DNA from: Streptomyces canus
GTDB lineage: Bacteria; Actinomycetota; Actinomycetes; Streptomycetales; Streptomycetaceae
Direction: 5' to 3'
Assembly (NCBI RefSeq): GCF_001514145.1
Contig: NZ_KQ948659.1
Coordinates: 117,454-181,453 of the forward strand
Length of the DNA stretch: 64,000 bases
Of this stretch, positions 17,475 through 24,376 are shown in pieces. The notes under the pieces are model-generated. The model was not told the DNA's origin, ran no database searches, and saw only the letters and a list, made by a program, of their open reading frames with translations. Within the stretch, counting starts at the first letter, position 1, and each line of letters starts with the position of its first letter. The position numbers were made by a program, and so were the translations under genes.

Positions 17475-18659
17475 TTACGACGTGACCAGCTCGCCCGTGT
17501 CCACCGGCGACGTGGCGCCCGCGGCCTTCTCGGCGTCGCCGGCGACCTCGTCGACCGTCAGGACGTAGCCCGTCTCGTCGTCGGAGGTGGAGCGGGCGAA
17601 GACCACGCCGTAGACCTTGCCGGAGGCGGTCAGCAGCGGGCCGCCGGAGTTGCCGGGGCGGACGGTCGAGCGGATCGAGTAGATCTCGCGGGTGACGGTG
17701 GCGTCGCTGTAGATGTTCTGGCCGGTCGCCTTCACCCGGTTGGCCACCGTGGCCGCCTGGAGGTTCAGGTCACCGTCCTGCGGATAGCCGGCGACCACAG
17801 CGGAGTCGCCCCGCGCGGCGCTGTCGTCGAAGCGCAGCACCGGCGCCCGGAGGTCAGGGACGTACAGCACGGCCACGTCCCTGTTCGGATCGAACAGCAC
17901 CACCCGCGCCTTGTACGGCTGCCCGACCCCGCCGACCCGGACGCTCGGCTCGTCGATGCCGGCCACGACGTGGGCGTTGGTCATCACGTGCTGCGGGGCG
18001 TACACGAAGCCGCTGCCCTCGCGGCCCTGGGTGCCGGAGGCGCCCTCGATCTTGACGGTACTGAGCTTGGCCGCGTTGGTGGCGGCGGCCGTGACGCTGT
18101 CGCCGGTGGGCTTGGCGACCTCGGCCGTCGACTCGTTCTCGAACGGGTTGAAGACCTGCGGGAAGCCCGCCTCGGTCAGCGCGGAGGTGGCCCGGGAGAA
18201 CCAGGACGGTGTGGTCTCCGGCATGGAGTCCTGGACGGCGCCGAGCAGGGCGGAGTCCCGGATGGCGGTGGTGACCAGCGGGGACGAGGACGCGCCGAGC
18301 ACGCTGGCGGCGACCCAGGCCACGATGAGCACGGCCACGGAGTTGGCGGCGGCCCCGCCGACGCCGTCCGCGACTCTCAGCGGGCCCTGGTCCAGCTCCC
18401 GGCGCAGCCTGAGCGCCAGCCGGCCGGCCAGCTCGTGCCCCACCGCAGCCGGGACCAGCACGGTCAGCACCGCGGTCACCGTCGCGGCCGTGCTCCCCGG
18501 TGCCACGAGGTCCATCATCCACGGCAGCACCCACACGCCCACGACCGCGCCGCCGACGAAGCCGGCGAGCGAGACGCAGCCGGCCACCAGGCCGCGCCGG
18601 TAGCCGGAGGCCGCATAGGCGGCGATCACCAGCAACAGCAGGATGTCGAGCACGTCCAC
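17475..18659 (-). CDS. MarP-like membrane-anchored serine protease
   Basis: The 394-residue protein has four N-terminal membrane spans (CvpA-like, residues about 3-122) and a periplasm-facing trypsin-like domain with catalytic His230 (MTNAHVV), Asp261 (NRDVAVL) and Ser338 (RPGNSGGPL). Positions nearly match M. tuberculosis MarP (Rv3671c), a protease needed for acid and oxidative-stress resistance that acts on cell-wall hydrolases. The peptidoglycan amidase divergently encoded next door is therefore a plausible substrate or partner, by inference. GTG 18659 was chosen; it follows GAAGGGCGG. Confidence 0.92.
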   Translation of the reverse strand: MDVLDILLLLVIAAYAASGYRRGLVAGCVSLAGFVGGAVVGVWVLPWMMDLVAPGSTAATVTAVLTVLVPAAVGHELAGRLALRLRRELDQGPLRVADGVGGAAANSVAVLIVAWVAASVLGASSSPLVTTAIRDSALLGAVQDSMPETTPSWFSRATSALTEAGFPQVFNPFENESTAEVAKPTGDSVTAAATNAAKLSTVKIEGASGTQGREGSGFVYAPQHVMTNAHVVAGIDEPSVRVGGVGQPYKARVVLFDPNRDVAVLYVPDLRAPVLRFDDSAARGDSAVVAGYPQDGDLNLQAATVANRVKATGQNIYSDATVTREIYSIRSTVRPGNSGGPLLTASGKVYGVVFARSTSDDETGYVLTVDEVAGDAEKAAGATSPVDTGELVTS

Positions 18660-18823
18660 GGAGCCGCCCTTCTCTCTCGGAACCTTCAGTACGCAGGCGA
18701 GGCGTCCAGTGATCAGCGGCACGCGTGCGTGCACCTGGGAAAACGTCGCGGACCAGGACGATGGTTCCACCGGGTGGCACAGCCCACATCGCGGACGGAG
18801 CGGATCCGGCCGATCGTGGAACC

Positions 18824-21085
18824 ATGCGTGTCCGAAGAGCGCGGGGGATGCGAGGACGGCGGACGGCCCGAATACGCGACGCGAGCCGTACAGGACTCGC
18901 GGCCCGAATACGCGACGCGAGCCGAATAGGCCTCGCGCTCCAAAGCCGGCTGGCCCACAAACACCGCTCGACGACCACCGCTGCCGTGCCTACGGTTCCT
19001 GACAGTCCTGCGGCGCCGACCGGCCTCGCCGCACCGGTCGCCCCGACGGCGTCTGCCGGGTCTGTGGCCGCTGCTGGGGAGAGGGTGCCTGCCGGTCAGG
19101 CGCCCGCCGACGGGCCTGCGGTTTCTGCCGCGCCCGCCGCTCCTGTCGACCCGACGGCGTGCGCTGATCCTGCGGCGTCCTCCCGCCCGACGCCTTCCGC
19201 GGGGCCTGCGTTCCCCGCGGAGCCTGCGTCTCTTGCCGGGGAGGGGCCCGCTGCCGGGCCGGACGATCCTGTCAGCCCCGCGGCTTCCACCGGACCTGCG
19301 GCTCCTGCCGGGCCGACGCCTTCCGCGGGGCCTGAGATCCCTGCGGAGCCTGCGTCTCCTGCCGGGGCGGGGCCTGCTGGCGGTCCGGACGATTCTGTCA
19401 GCTCCACGGCTTCCGCCGGGCCTGCGGCTCCTGCCGGGCCTTCGGCGTCTGTCGGGCTCATCGGTCCAGTCGCTCCGACGGCGTGTGCCGGGTCTACGGT
19501 TCCGGTGGCGCCTACGGCGTCTCTTGCCGGTGCGGGGCCTGCTGGCGGTCCGGACGATCCTGTCGGCCCCACGGCTTCCGCCGGGCTTACTGATCCAGTT
19601 GCCCCGACGGCGTCTCCCGGGTCTAGGCCTCCTGCCGGGCCGGGGCCCGCCGATTCTGTCAGCCCCACGGCTTCCGCCGGGCCTGCGGCTCCTGCCGGGC
19701 CTTCGGCGTCTGTCGGGCTCATCGGTCCAGTCGCTCCGACGGCGTCTGCCGGGTCTACGGTTCCGGTGGCGCCTACGGCTCCTGCCGGGGAGGGGCCTGC
19801 TGCCGGGCCGGACGATCCTGTCAGCCCCACGGCTTCCGCCGGGCCCGAGGCTCCTCCTGGGCCCGCGGCCCCTACCGGGCCTTCGGCCTCCGCTGGGCCC
19901 GACGTTCCTGCCCGTCCGACGGCGTCTGCTGGACAGACGGTCCCTGCAGGGGTGGAGGCGTCTGCCGGGCCTGCGGACCCCGCACGTCCAGCGGCCGCGG
20001 ACGGGCCTGGGACCGCCGGCCCCGGCGGGGTGGACGCTGCCGGCGGGTCCGCGGTCTCCCCTGGGGCTGCCGCTTCGGTTCGGCCAACGGTCCCTGTCCG
20101 TCCCGCGACTCCCATAAGGTCGGCGGCCCTCGCCGGGCCCGAGAGTCCCGTACCGTCGGCGGCCTCCGCCGGGCCGAAGAGTCCCGTACCGTCGGCGGCC
20201 CCCGCCGGGCCCACGCCCCCCGTCCGACCTGCTGTTCCCGCCGACCTCGCCGCCCCCACCGGTCCCGCACCCCCCGTCCGCCCGCCGGCTCATGTTCGGT
20301 CCGTGCGGGTATTCCCGTCCGTCGGGCGAGCGTTGCTCGGGTGTGTTCCCGGGCTCGGTGCCGTTCTCGCGCTAGTGCTGTGTGTCAACGGTGTCGAGCG
20401 GGCGGTGGACGCCAGGCCCACTGCCGAAGTGGCCCGGCACGGGCGCGTCGCGCACCACGCGGCCCGGCCGCACATCGTGCCGCGGTCGGTGTGGGCCGCA
20501 GGCACCGGTGAGGCGAACTCCGCCGCCCGCACCCCACCGCCCCCGCACTACGACGACAAGGTGCTCGCAGTCTTCGTGCACCACACCGACTCGCCCAACG
20601 ACTACGACTGCGCCGACGCGCCGCGCATCATCCGCTACCTCGCCGCCGGCCAGACCGGTGCCCGGGACTGGGACGACATCGGCTACAACTTCCTCGTCGA
20701 CCGCTGCGGCACCATCTACGAGGGCCGTGCGGGCGGCGTCACCCGGGCCGTCACCGGTGCACACACCCAGGGCTTCAACCACCGCACGGCGGGCATCGCC
20801 GCCATCGGCACCTTCACCGCGGGCGCCCCCGTCCCGCGGGCGATGACCGACGCGATCGCCGCACTGGCCGCCTGGAAACTCGGCCTCACCGGCATCGACC
20901 CGCGCAGCACCGTCCGCCTCACCTCCAGCAACAGCCTCAGCCGCTACACCGCCGGCACCGTCGCGAAGCTGCCCGCCCTCGCCGGCCACGGCGACGGCTA
21001 CATGACGACCTGCCCCGGCGCCGCCCTCAGGGCACGTCTGCCGGAGATGAGGGAGACAGCGGCCCGCCTCCAGGGCAGGACCTGA
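18824..21085 (+). CDS. Peptidoglycan-recognition N-acetylmuramoyl-L-alanine amidase with long Pro/Ala-repeat N-terminus (start uncertain)
   Basis: The C-terminal third (about 20520-21085) is a PGRP/amidase_2 domain. Zinc ligands and catalytic features are present: HHTDS, YNFLVDRCGTIYEGR, the second His in GAHTQG, and TTCPGA. It should cleave the bond between lactyl and L-Ala in peptidoglycan. Just before it is a membrane or signal segment (RALLGCVPGLGAVLALVLC, about 20327-20383). Upstream, the same frame stays open through some 500 residues of degenerate Pro-Ala-Gly-Ser repeats back to ATG 18824 (GTG 18725 also possible). Third-base GC there is only about 65-70 percent in the samples I checked, unlike the amidase part. 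The true gene may therefore start near GTG 20303 as a secreted enzyme of about 260 residues. The amidase call is firm; the N-terminal 490 codons are doubtful. Confidence 0.65.
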   Translation: MRVRRARGMRGRRTARIRDASRTGLAARIRDASRIGLALQSRLAHKHRSTTTAAVPTVPDSPAAPTGLAAPVAPTASAGSVAAAGERVPAGQAPADGPAVSAAPAAPVDPTACADPAASSRPTPSAGPAFPAEPASLAGEGPAAGPDDPVSPAASTGPAAPAGPTPSAGPEIPAEPASPAGAGPAGGPDDSVSSTASAGPAAPAGPSASVGLIGPVAPTACAGSTVPVAPTASLAGAGPAGGPDDPVGPTASAGLTDPVAPTASPGSRPPAGPGPADSVSPTASAGPAAPAGPSASVGLIGPVAPTASAGSTVPVAPTAPAGEGPAAGPDDPVSPTASAGPEAPPGPAAPTGPSASAGPDVPARPTASAGQTVPAGVEASAGPADPARPAAADGPGTAGPGGVDAAGGSAVSPGAAASVRPTVPVRPATPIRSAALAGPESPVPSAASAGPKSPVPSAAPAGPTPPVRPAVPADLAAPTGPAPPVRPPAHVRSVRVFPSVGRALLGCVPGLGAVLALVLCVNGVERAVDARPTAEVARHGRVAHHAARPHIVPRSVWAAGTGEANSAARTPPPPHYDDKVLAVFVHHTDSPNDYDCADAPRIIRYLAAGQTGARDWDDIGYNFLVDRCGTIYEGRAGGVTRAVTGAHTQGFNHRTAGIAAIGTFTAGAPVPRAMTDAIAALAAWKLGLTGIDPRSTVRLTSSNSLSRYTAGTVAKLPALAGHGDGYMTTCPGAALRARLPEMRETAARLQGRT
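18865..18936. repeat. Two tandem 36-bp repeats
   Basis: 18865-18900 and 18901-18936 are two head-to-tail copies differing at a few positions; the first 23 bases of each (starting GGCCCGAATACGCGACGCG) are identical. They sit between the divergent marP-like and amidase genes. Confidence 0.85.
18960..20285. repeat. Degenerate low-complexity repeat tract (Pro/Ala-coding on top strand)
   Basis: About 1.3 kb of short imperfect repeats built on GCCGGGCCT, GCGGCTCCT and GACGGCGTCT units. The clearest higher-order copy is a 128-bp block at 19391-19518 repeated at 19652-19779 with two differences, offset 261 bp (87 codons, in frame). The tract is open in several frames on both strands. One lower-strand frame reads as a collagen-like Gly-x-y pattern. 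None shows the usual Streptomyces third-base bias. Confidence 0.8.
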
Positions 21086-21094
21086 GCCGCCGGG

Positions 21095-22222
21095 TCACCT
21101 GCGCCCCAAATACACCCCCAAAGCCCGCTGCAACACCCTGCCCTGGAGCCCCACCGGCCTCTCCCACTCCCCGAGGTACTCCACGACCCGGCCGCCCGCC
21201 CCCGTCTTGAACCGGAGCCGGCCCAGCAGACGGTCCTCGCCGAGGGAGGGGTTCACCGAACGCAGGTCGTACGTCTCGGCACCGGCCGCCCGCGCATCGC
21301 ACAGCATCCGCCACAACAGCGCGCTGCTGGGCCGCAGTTCCCGCCCCCGTCGACCGGACGCGGCATAGGAGTGCCAGACGCGGGACCCGACGTTGATCAT
21401 CAGCGCGGCGGAGAGCACCTCGCCGTCGTACTCGGCCAGATAAAGCCGCAGCCGGTCGGAGTCCTCCGCGTTCATGGACTCCCACATGCGCCGGAAGTAG
21501 ACCGGCGGACGGGCCCGGAAGCCGTCGTGGGCGGCGGTCGCGGCATAGAGACGGTAGAAGTCGGGCAGATCGGCGGCCGTCCCCCAGGAGACCCGGACGC
21601 CCGCCGACTCGGCCGTGCGCAGGGACTGCTCGAAGTGCGGTGCGAGGGCTCCGCGCAGCTCGTCCACCGAGCGGCCCGCGAGCGGGATGTGACAGCCGTA
21701 GCGCGGCTGCCCGAGCCCGAAGCCGCTGTCCTCGTCCTGCGCGCACCTCCGCCACCCCAGCCCGCGCAGCCGCTCCCCGGCGTCCAGCGCGAACCCGTCG
21801 ACGCCGGCCGCGGGCACCTCGCGCACATGGCGTACCTCGGGGTCGGCGATGCCGGCCGTCACCGTCTCGGGGTCCCAGTACCGCACGACGACGGGTGGCC
21901 CGATCCGCACCGAGAACGCCCCGCGCTTCTCCAGGTGGGCGACCAGTGGATCCAGCAGGCGCTCGGGTCGCGGGGCGCGCCAGTCGATCGCGGGCCCGTC
22001 GGGGAGGTAGGCGAGACAGCGCCGGGTGCCGGGCAGCGGCCGGTACAGGACGAGTGCCGTCGCGACCCTCGCCTCGTCCTCGAACCAGCCGACGCTCTCC
22101 GCCACCCAGTCGGGCTTCACGTCGGCCCACTCGGGGATCTGGAGATGGCTCGCGTCGGGGTTCAGCCGCAGGTGGGCGAGATGTTCCTCGCGCGTGATCT
22201 CGCGCACATACGGGCTGGTCAT
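21095..22222 (-). CDS. FemAB-like peptidoglycan aminoacyltransferase / GNAT-fold protein
   Basis: The 375-residue protein looks like a FemX/FemAB transferase, which adds amino acids to lipid II peptide stems using aminoacyl-tRNA. It has two GNAT-like halves: residues about 20-160 (SHLQIPEWADVKPDW start, typical) and 200-375, including LPDFYRLYAATAAHDGF, ALMINVGSRVWHSYAASG and YDLRSVNP. It is convergent with the peptidoglycan amidase, strengthening a cell-wall role. In Streptomyces a FemX adds the Gly bridge. Whether this is that enzyme or a paralogue cannot be told here. Confidence 0.85.
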   Translation of the reverse strand: MTSPYVREITREEHLAHLRLNPDASHLQIPEWADVKPDWVAESVGWFEDEARVATALVLYRPLPGTRRCLAYLPDGPAIDWRAPRPERLLDPLVAHLEKRGAFSVRIGPPVVVRYWDPETVTAGIADPEVRHVREVPAAGVDGFALDAGERLRGLGWRRCAQDEDSGFGLGQPRYGCHIPLAGRSVDELRGALAPHFEQSLRTAESAGVRVSWGTAADLPDFYRLYAATAAHDGFRARPPVYFRRMWESMNAEDSDRLRLYLAEYDGEVLSAALMINVGSRVWHSYAASGRRGRELRPSSALLWRMLCDARAAGAETYDLRSVNPSLGEDRLLGRLRFKTGAGGRVVEYLGEWERPVGLQGRVLQRALGVYLGRR

Positions 22223-22381
22223 GGGCGGGGTGCTCCTGTCCGGGGCGGCCACGGTAAGCCGGGAGTCACGGCAGGGGTCAAGAGCCCGAGCCCTCACAGG
22301 TTTCTCGTAGGCGGCTCAAGGACCACTCCGAAGCAGCCGCCCTATCGTCATGCACACGCACTGACTGGAGGTGGGGAAGAA

Positions 22382-22618
22382 ATGAACAGCAGTCACACGA
22401 ACACCATGGAGCAGACCCGCGGAGGGGCCCGGACCGCCCGTGGACCCTGGGCGGTCGTCTGCGCGGTCGCGGCCGTGATCCTCGGCCCGGCCGCCGTCAC
22501 CGCGTCCGCGCTCGACCAGGCCAACGCGGCCCCGTTGCACCACGCCGTGAAGGCCGACCAGACCCAGGCGTACATTCCGACGGACACGACCCGGCGCAGG
22601 GCCGCGACGGCGGCCTGA
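22382..22618 (+). CDS. Small secreted peptide (78 residues)
   Basis: A strong ribosome site (GGAGGTGGGGAAG) precedes the ATG. The protein has a long polar, basic n-region (to about residue 22), a hydrophobic core (WAVVCAVAAVILGPAAVTA) and a likely signal-peptidase site after ANA, leaving a mature peptide of about 27 residues ending in RRRAATAA. I recognise no family. It is divergent from the FemAB-like gene and shares its promoter region. Confidence 0.7.
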   Translation: MNSSHTNTMEQTRGGARTARGPWAVVCAVAAVILGPAAVTASALDQANAAPLHHAVKADQTQAYIPTDTTRRRAATAA

Positions 22619-22645
22619 ACACGGTGCGAGCGGCCTGACCGGGAC

Positions 22646-23164
22646 TCAGCCCCTGAACCGGTCCCACAGCTTGGGATACCGCTCCGCCAGTACCCGGTCG
22701 CTCTCCAGGTCGACCGGCGCACCGAGCGGCTCGGAGGCCCCGGGCGGGATACCCAGGTCGGGAGCGACGGTACCGGTGAGCTGCTCGTAGGCCTCGTCGG
22801 CCGCGTAGCCCAGTTCCTCGCCGTCGCCGTCGATCTCCTCGTCGAAGTCGGCCAGCACGTCGGCGAGCGAGTCGGGGTCGTGCACGCCGCCCTCGTACAC
22901 CTCGCGCCCCTGGCCGATCAGCCAGCACCGGAAGGAGTCGAAGGCGTCGTCGCTCACCCCGTCAAGCAGGATCGAGGCGGCGCCCCACAGGTCCCAGGTG
23001 TACGCACGGTTGAAGCGGGCCTCGAAGTGACGGGCGAAGTCGAGGACCATGTCCGGGTCCAGCGCCAGGAGCCGGTCCACGAGCAGGTCGGCCTGCTCCT
23101 CGGGGTCGCCCTCGGCGGCCTCGCGGGTGGCGTCCACCAGCTCCCAGAACTCCGTCTCGTCCAT
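22646..23164 (-). CDS. DUF4240 family protein
   Basis: The 172-residue acidic protein begins MDETEFWELVDATREAAEGD and contains YTWDLWGAASILLDG and SDDAFDSFRCWLIGQGREVYE, the signature of DUF4240, a widespread family of unknown function sometimes seen with toxin-immunity or defence loci. No such partner is adjacent here. It is soluble, with no signal peptide. It follows the WYL regulator on the same strand with a 56-bp gap and may be co-transcribed. Confidence 0.88.
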   Translation of the reverse strand: MDETEFWELVDATREAAEGDPEEQADLLVDRLLALDPDMVLDFARHFEARFNRAYTWDLWGAASILLDGVSDDAFDSFRCWLIGQGREVYEGGVHDPDSLADVLADFDEEIDGDGEELGYAADEAYEQLTGTVAPDLGIPPGASEPLGAPVDLESDRVLAERYPKLWDRFRG

Positions 23165-23220
23165 CACGGGTCCAGCATCGGGCCTGGAAGGGTGGGGCGC
23201 ACGTGGAGTGCGGCGGATTG

Positions 23221-24219
23221 TTATGTCCCGAACAGGGTCCCGTCCCTCCCGTACAGCCCCGCCAGACGTACGGCGTCCCTCGCGAACCGCGTCCGCAGGC
23301 TCTCCGGAGCCAGCACCTCGGCCTCCGGCCCCAGCGACGCGAGCTGCGCGTAAGCGACCTCCTCGGACTCCACCGGGAGGCTCACCGTCACCCACCCGTC
23401 GTCGTCCGGCGGCCCGGCGGCCGCCAGCGCCTCCCGGGCGGGACCGGCGGGATCGACGGCGTACGGCAGTCTGCGCGCCCCCGCACCGGACAGCCGTACG
23501 ACGACCTCGGCCCGCAGGATCGAGCGCGCGAACTGTTCGGCGCGCTCCTCCCAGAACCCGGGCAGGTCGAACTCCTCGTCGCGCACGAACCGTTCCCCGG
23601 CGGCCGTCACCGCCATGAACCGGTCGATGCGGTACACCCGGAAGGAGCCGTTCCCCGGGATCCGTGCGCACAGGTACCAGACGCCCGCCTTGAGCACGAG
23701 CCCGTACGGCTCCAGCTCCCGCTCCACTTCGCGCTCCCGGCCGCGGTAGCGCGCGCTGACCTGTCGGTCGTCCCACACGGCGTCGGCGACGGCGGGCAGC
23801 AGCTCGGGGGACTTCGGCTCGGTGAACCAGTTGGGCGCGTCGAGATGGAACCGCTGAGCGGCCGTACGGGAGGCGTCGCTGACGGAGGGGAGCAGCGCGG
23901 CGGACACCTTCAGCCGGGCGGCGGAGGCGGCGTCCTCGAGCCCCATCTCGCGCAGCGCCCCCGGCACACCGGACAGGAACAGTGCCTCCGCCTCGCCGCG
24001 GGCCAGGCCGGTGAGGCGGGTGCGATAGCCGCCGATGAGGCGGTACCCGCCCGCCCTGCCCCGGTCCGCATACACCGGAACCCCGGCCTCTGACAACGCC
24101 TGCGCATCCCGGGTGACCGTCCGCTCCGACACCTCCAGCTCCCGCGCCAGCTCGGCGGCGGTCATGGAGGGACGGGACTGGAGCAACAGCACCATCTTGA
24201 TGAGCCGGGCAGCACGCAT
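23221..24219 (-). CDS. YafY/WYL-domain transcriptional regulator
   Basis: The 332-residue protein has an N-terminal HTH_11 DNA-binding domain (MTAAELARELEVSERTVTRD, residues 19-38) and a WYL-type ligand-binding domain (about 140-215, with VWYLCARI and FRVYRIDRF), then a C-terminal WCX-like extension. WYL domains sense nucleic-acid or small ligands; target genes are unknown, the neighbouring DUF4240 gene being the obvious candidate. The ATG at 24219 gives standard family length. Confidence 0.92.
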   Translation of the reverse strand: MRAARLIKMVLLLQSRPSMTAAELARELEVSERTVTRDAQALSEAGVPVYADRGRAGGYRLIGGYRTRLTGLARGEAEALFLSGVPGALREMGLEDAASAARLKVSAALLPSVSDASRTAAQRFHLDAPNWFTEPKSPELLPAVADAVWDDRQVSARYRGREREVERELEPYGLVLKAGVWYLCARIPGNGSFRVYRIDRFMAVTAAGERFVRDEEFDLPGFWEERAEQFARSILRAEVVVRLSGAGARRLPYAVDPAGPAREALAAAGPPDDDGWVTVSLPVESEEVAYAQLASLGPEAEVLAPESLRTRFARDAVRLAGLYGRDGTLFGT

Positions 24220-24268
24220 GGGGCCATGATGCCGGGGGTTCGTGGTCGGGTGCGGCCCGGATGTGGCC

Positions 24269-24351
24269 GGTCGCGCGGTTCCTCGCGCCCCTCAAAAGAC
24301 AGGCCCGCTCGGACGCACCTGTCTTTTGGGGGCGCGGGGAACCGCGCGACC
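24269..24351 (-). repeat. Dispersed intergenic repeat, copy C (inverted pair forming the aceE terminator)
   Basis: Two copies of the GGGGCGCGGGGAACCGCGCGACC element face each other. The 35-base arm at 24269-24303 pairs with 24318-24351 with two or three differences, around a 14-base loop. The inner stem includes AAAAGACAGG/CCTGTCTTTT. It lies just beyond the aceE stop and upstream of the WYL gene start. Confidence 0.85.
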
Positions 24352-24376
24352 AGCCCCCACCGGGCCCGCAGCCGAA

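Noticed and set aside
19096..20259. 387-residue lower-strand reading frame with a Gly-x-y, collagen-like composition
   Set aside because: It lies opposite the Pro/Ala repeat tract. Its third-base GC is about 70 percent in sampled codons, it has no ribosome site or terminator, and the pattern follows from the repeated GCC/GGC units. Kept only as a remark.
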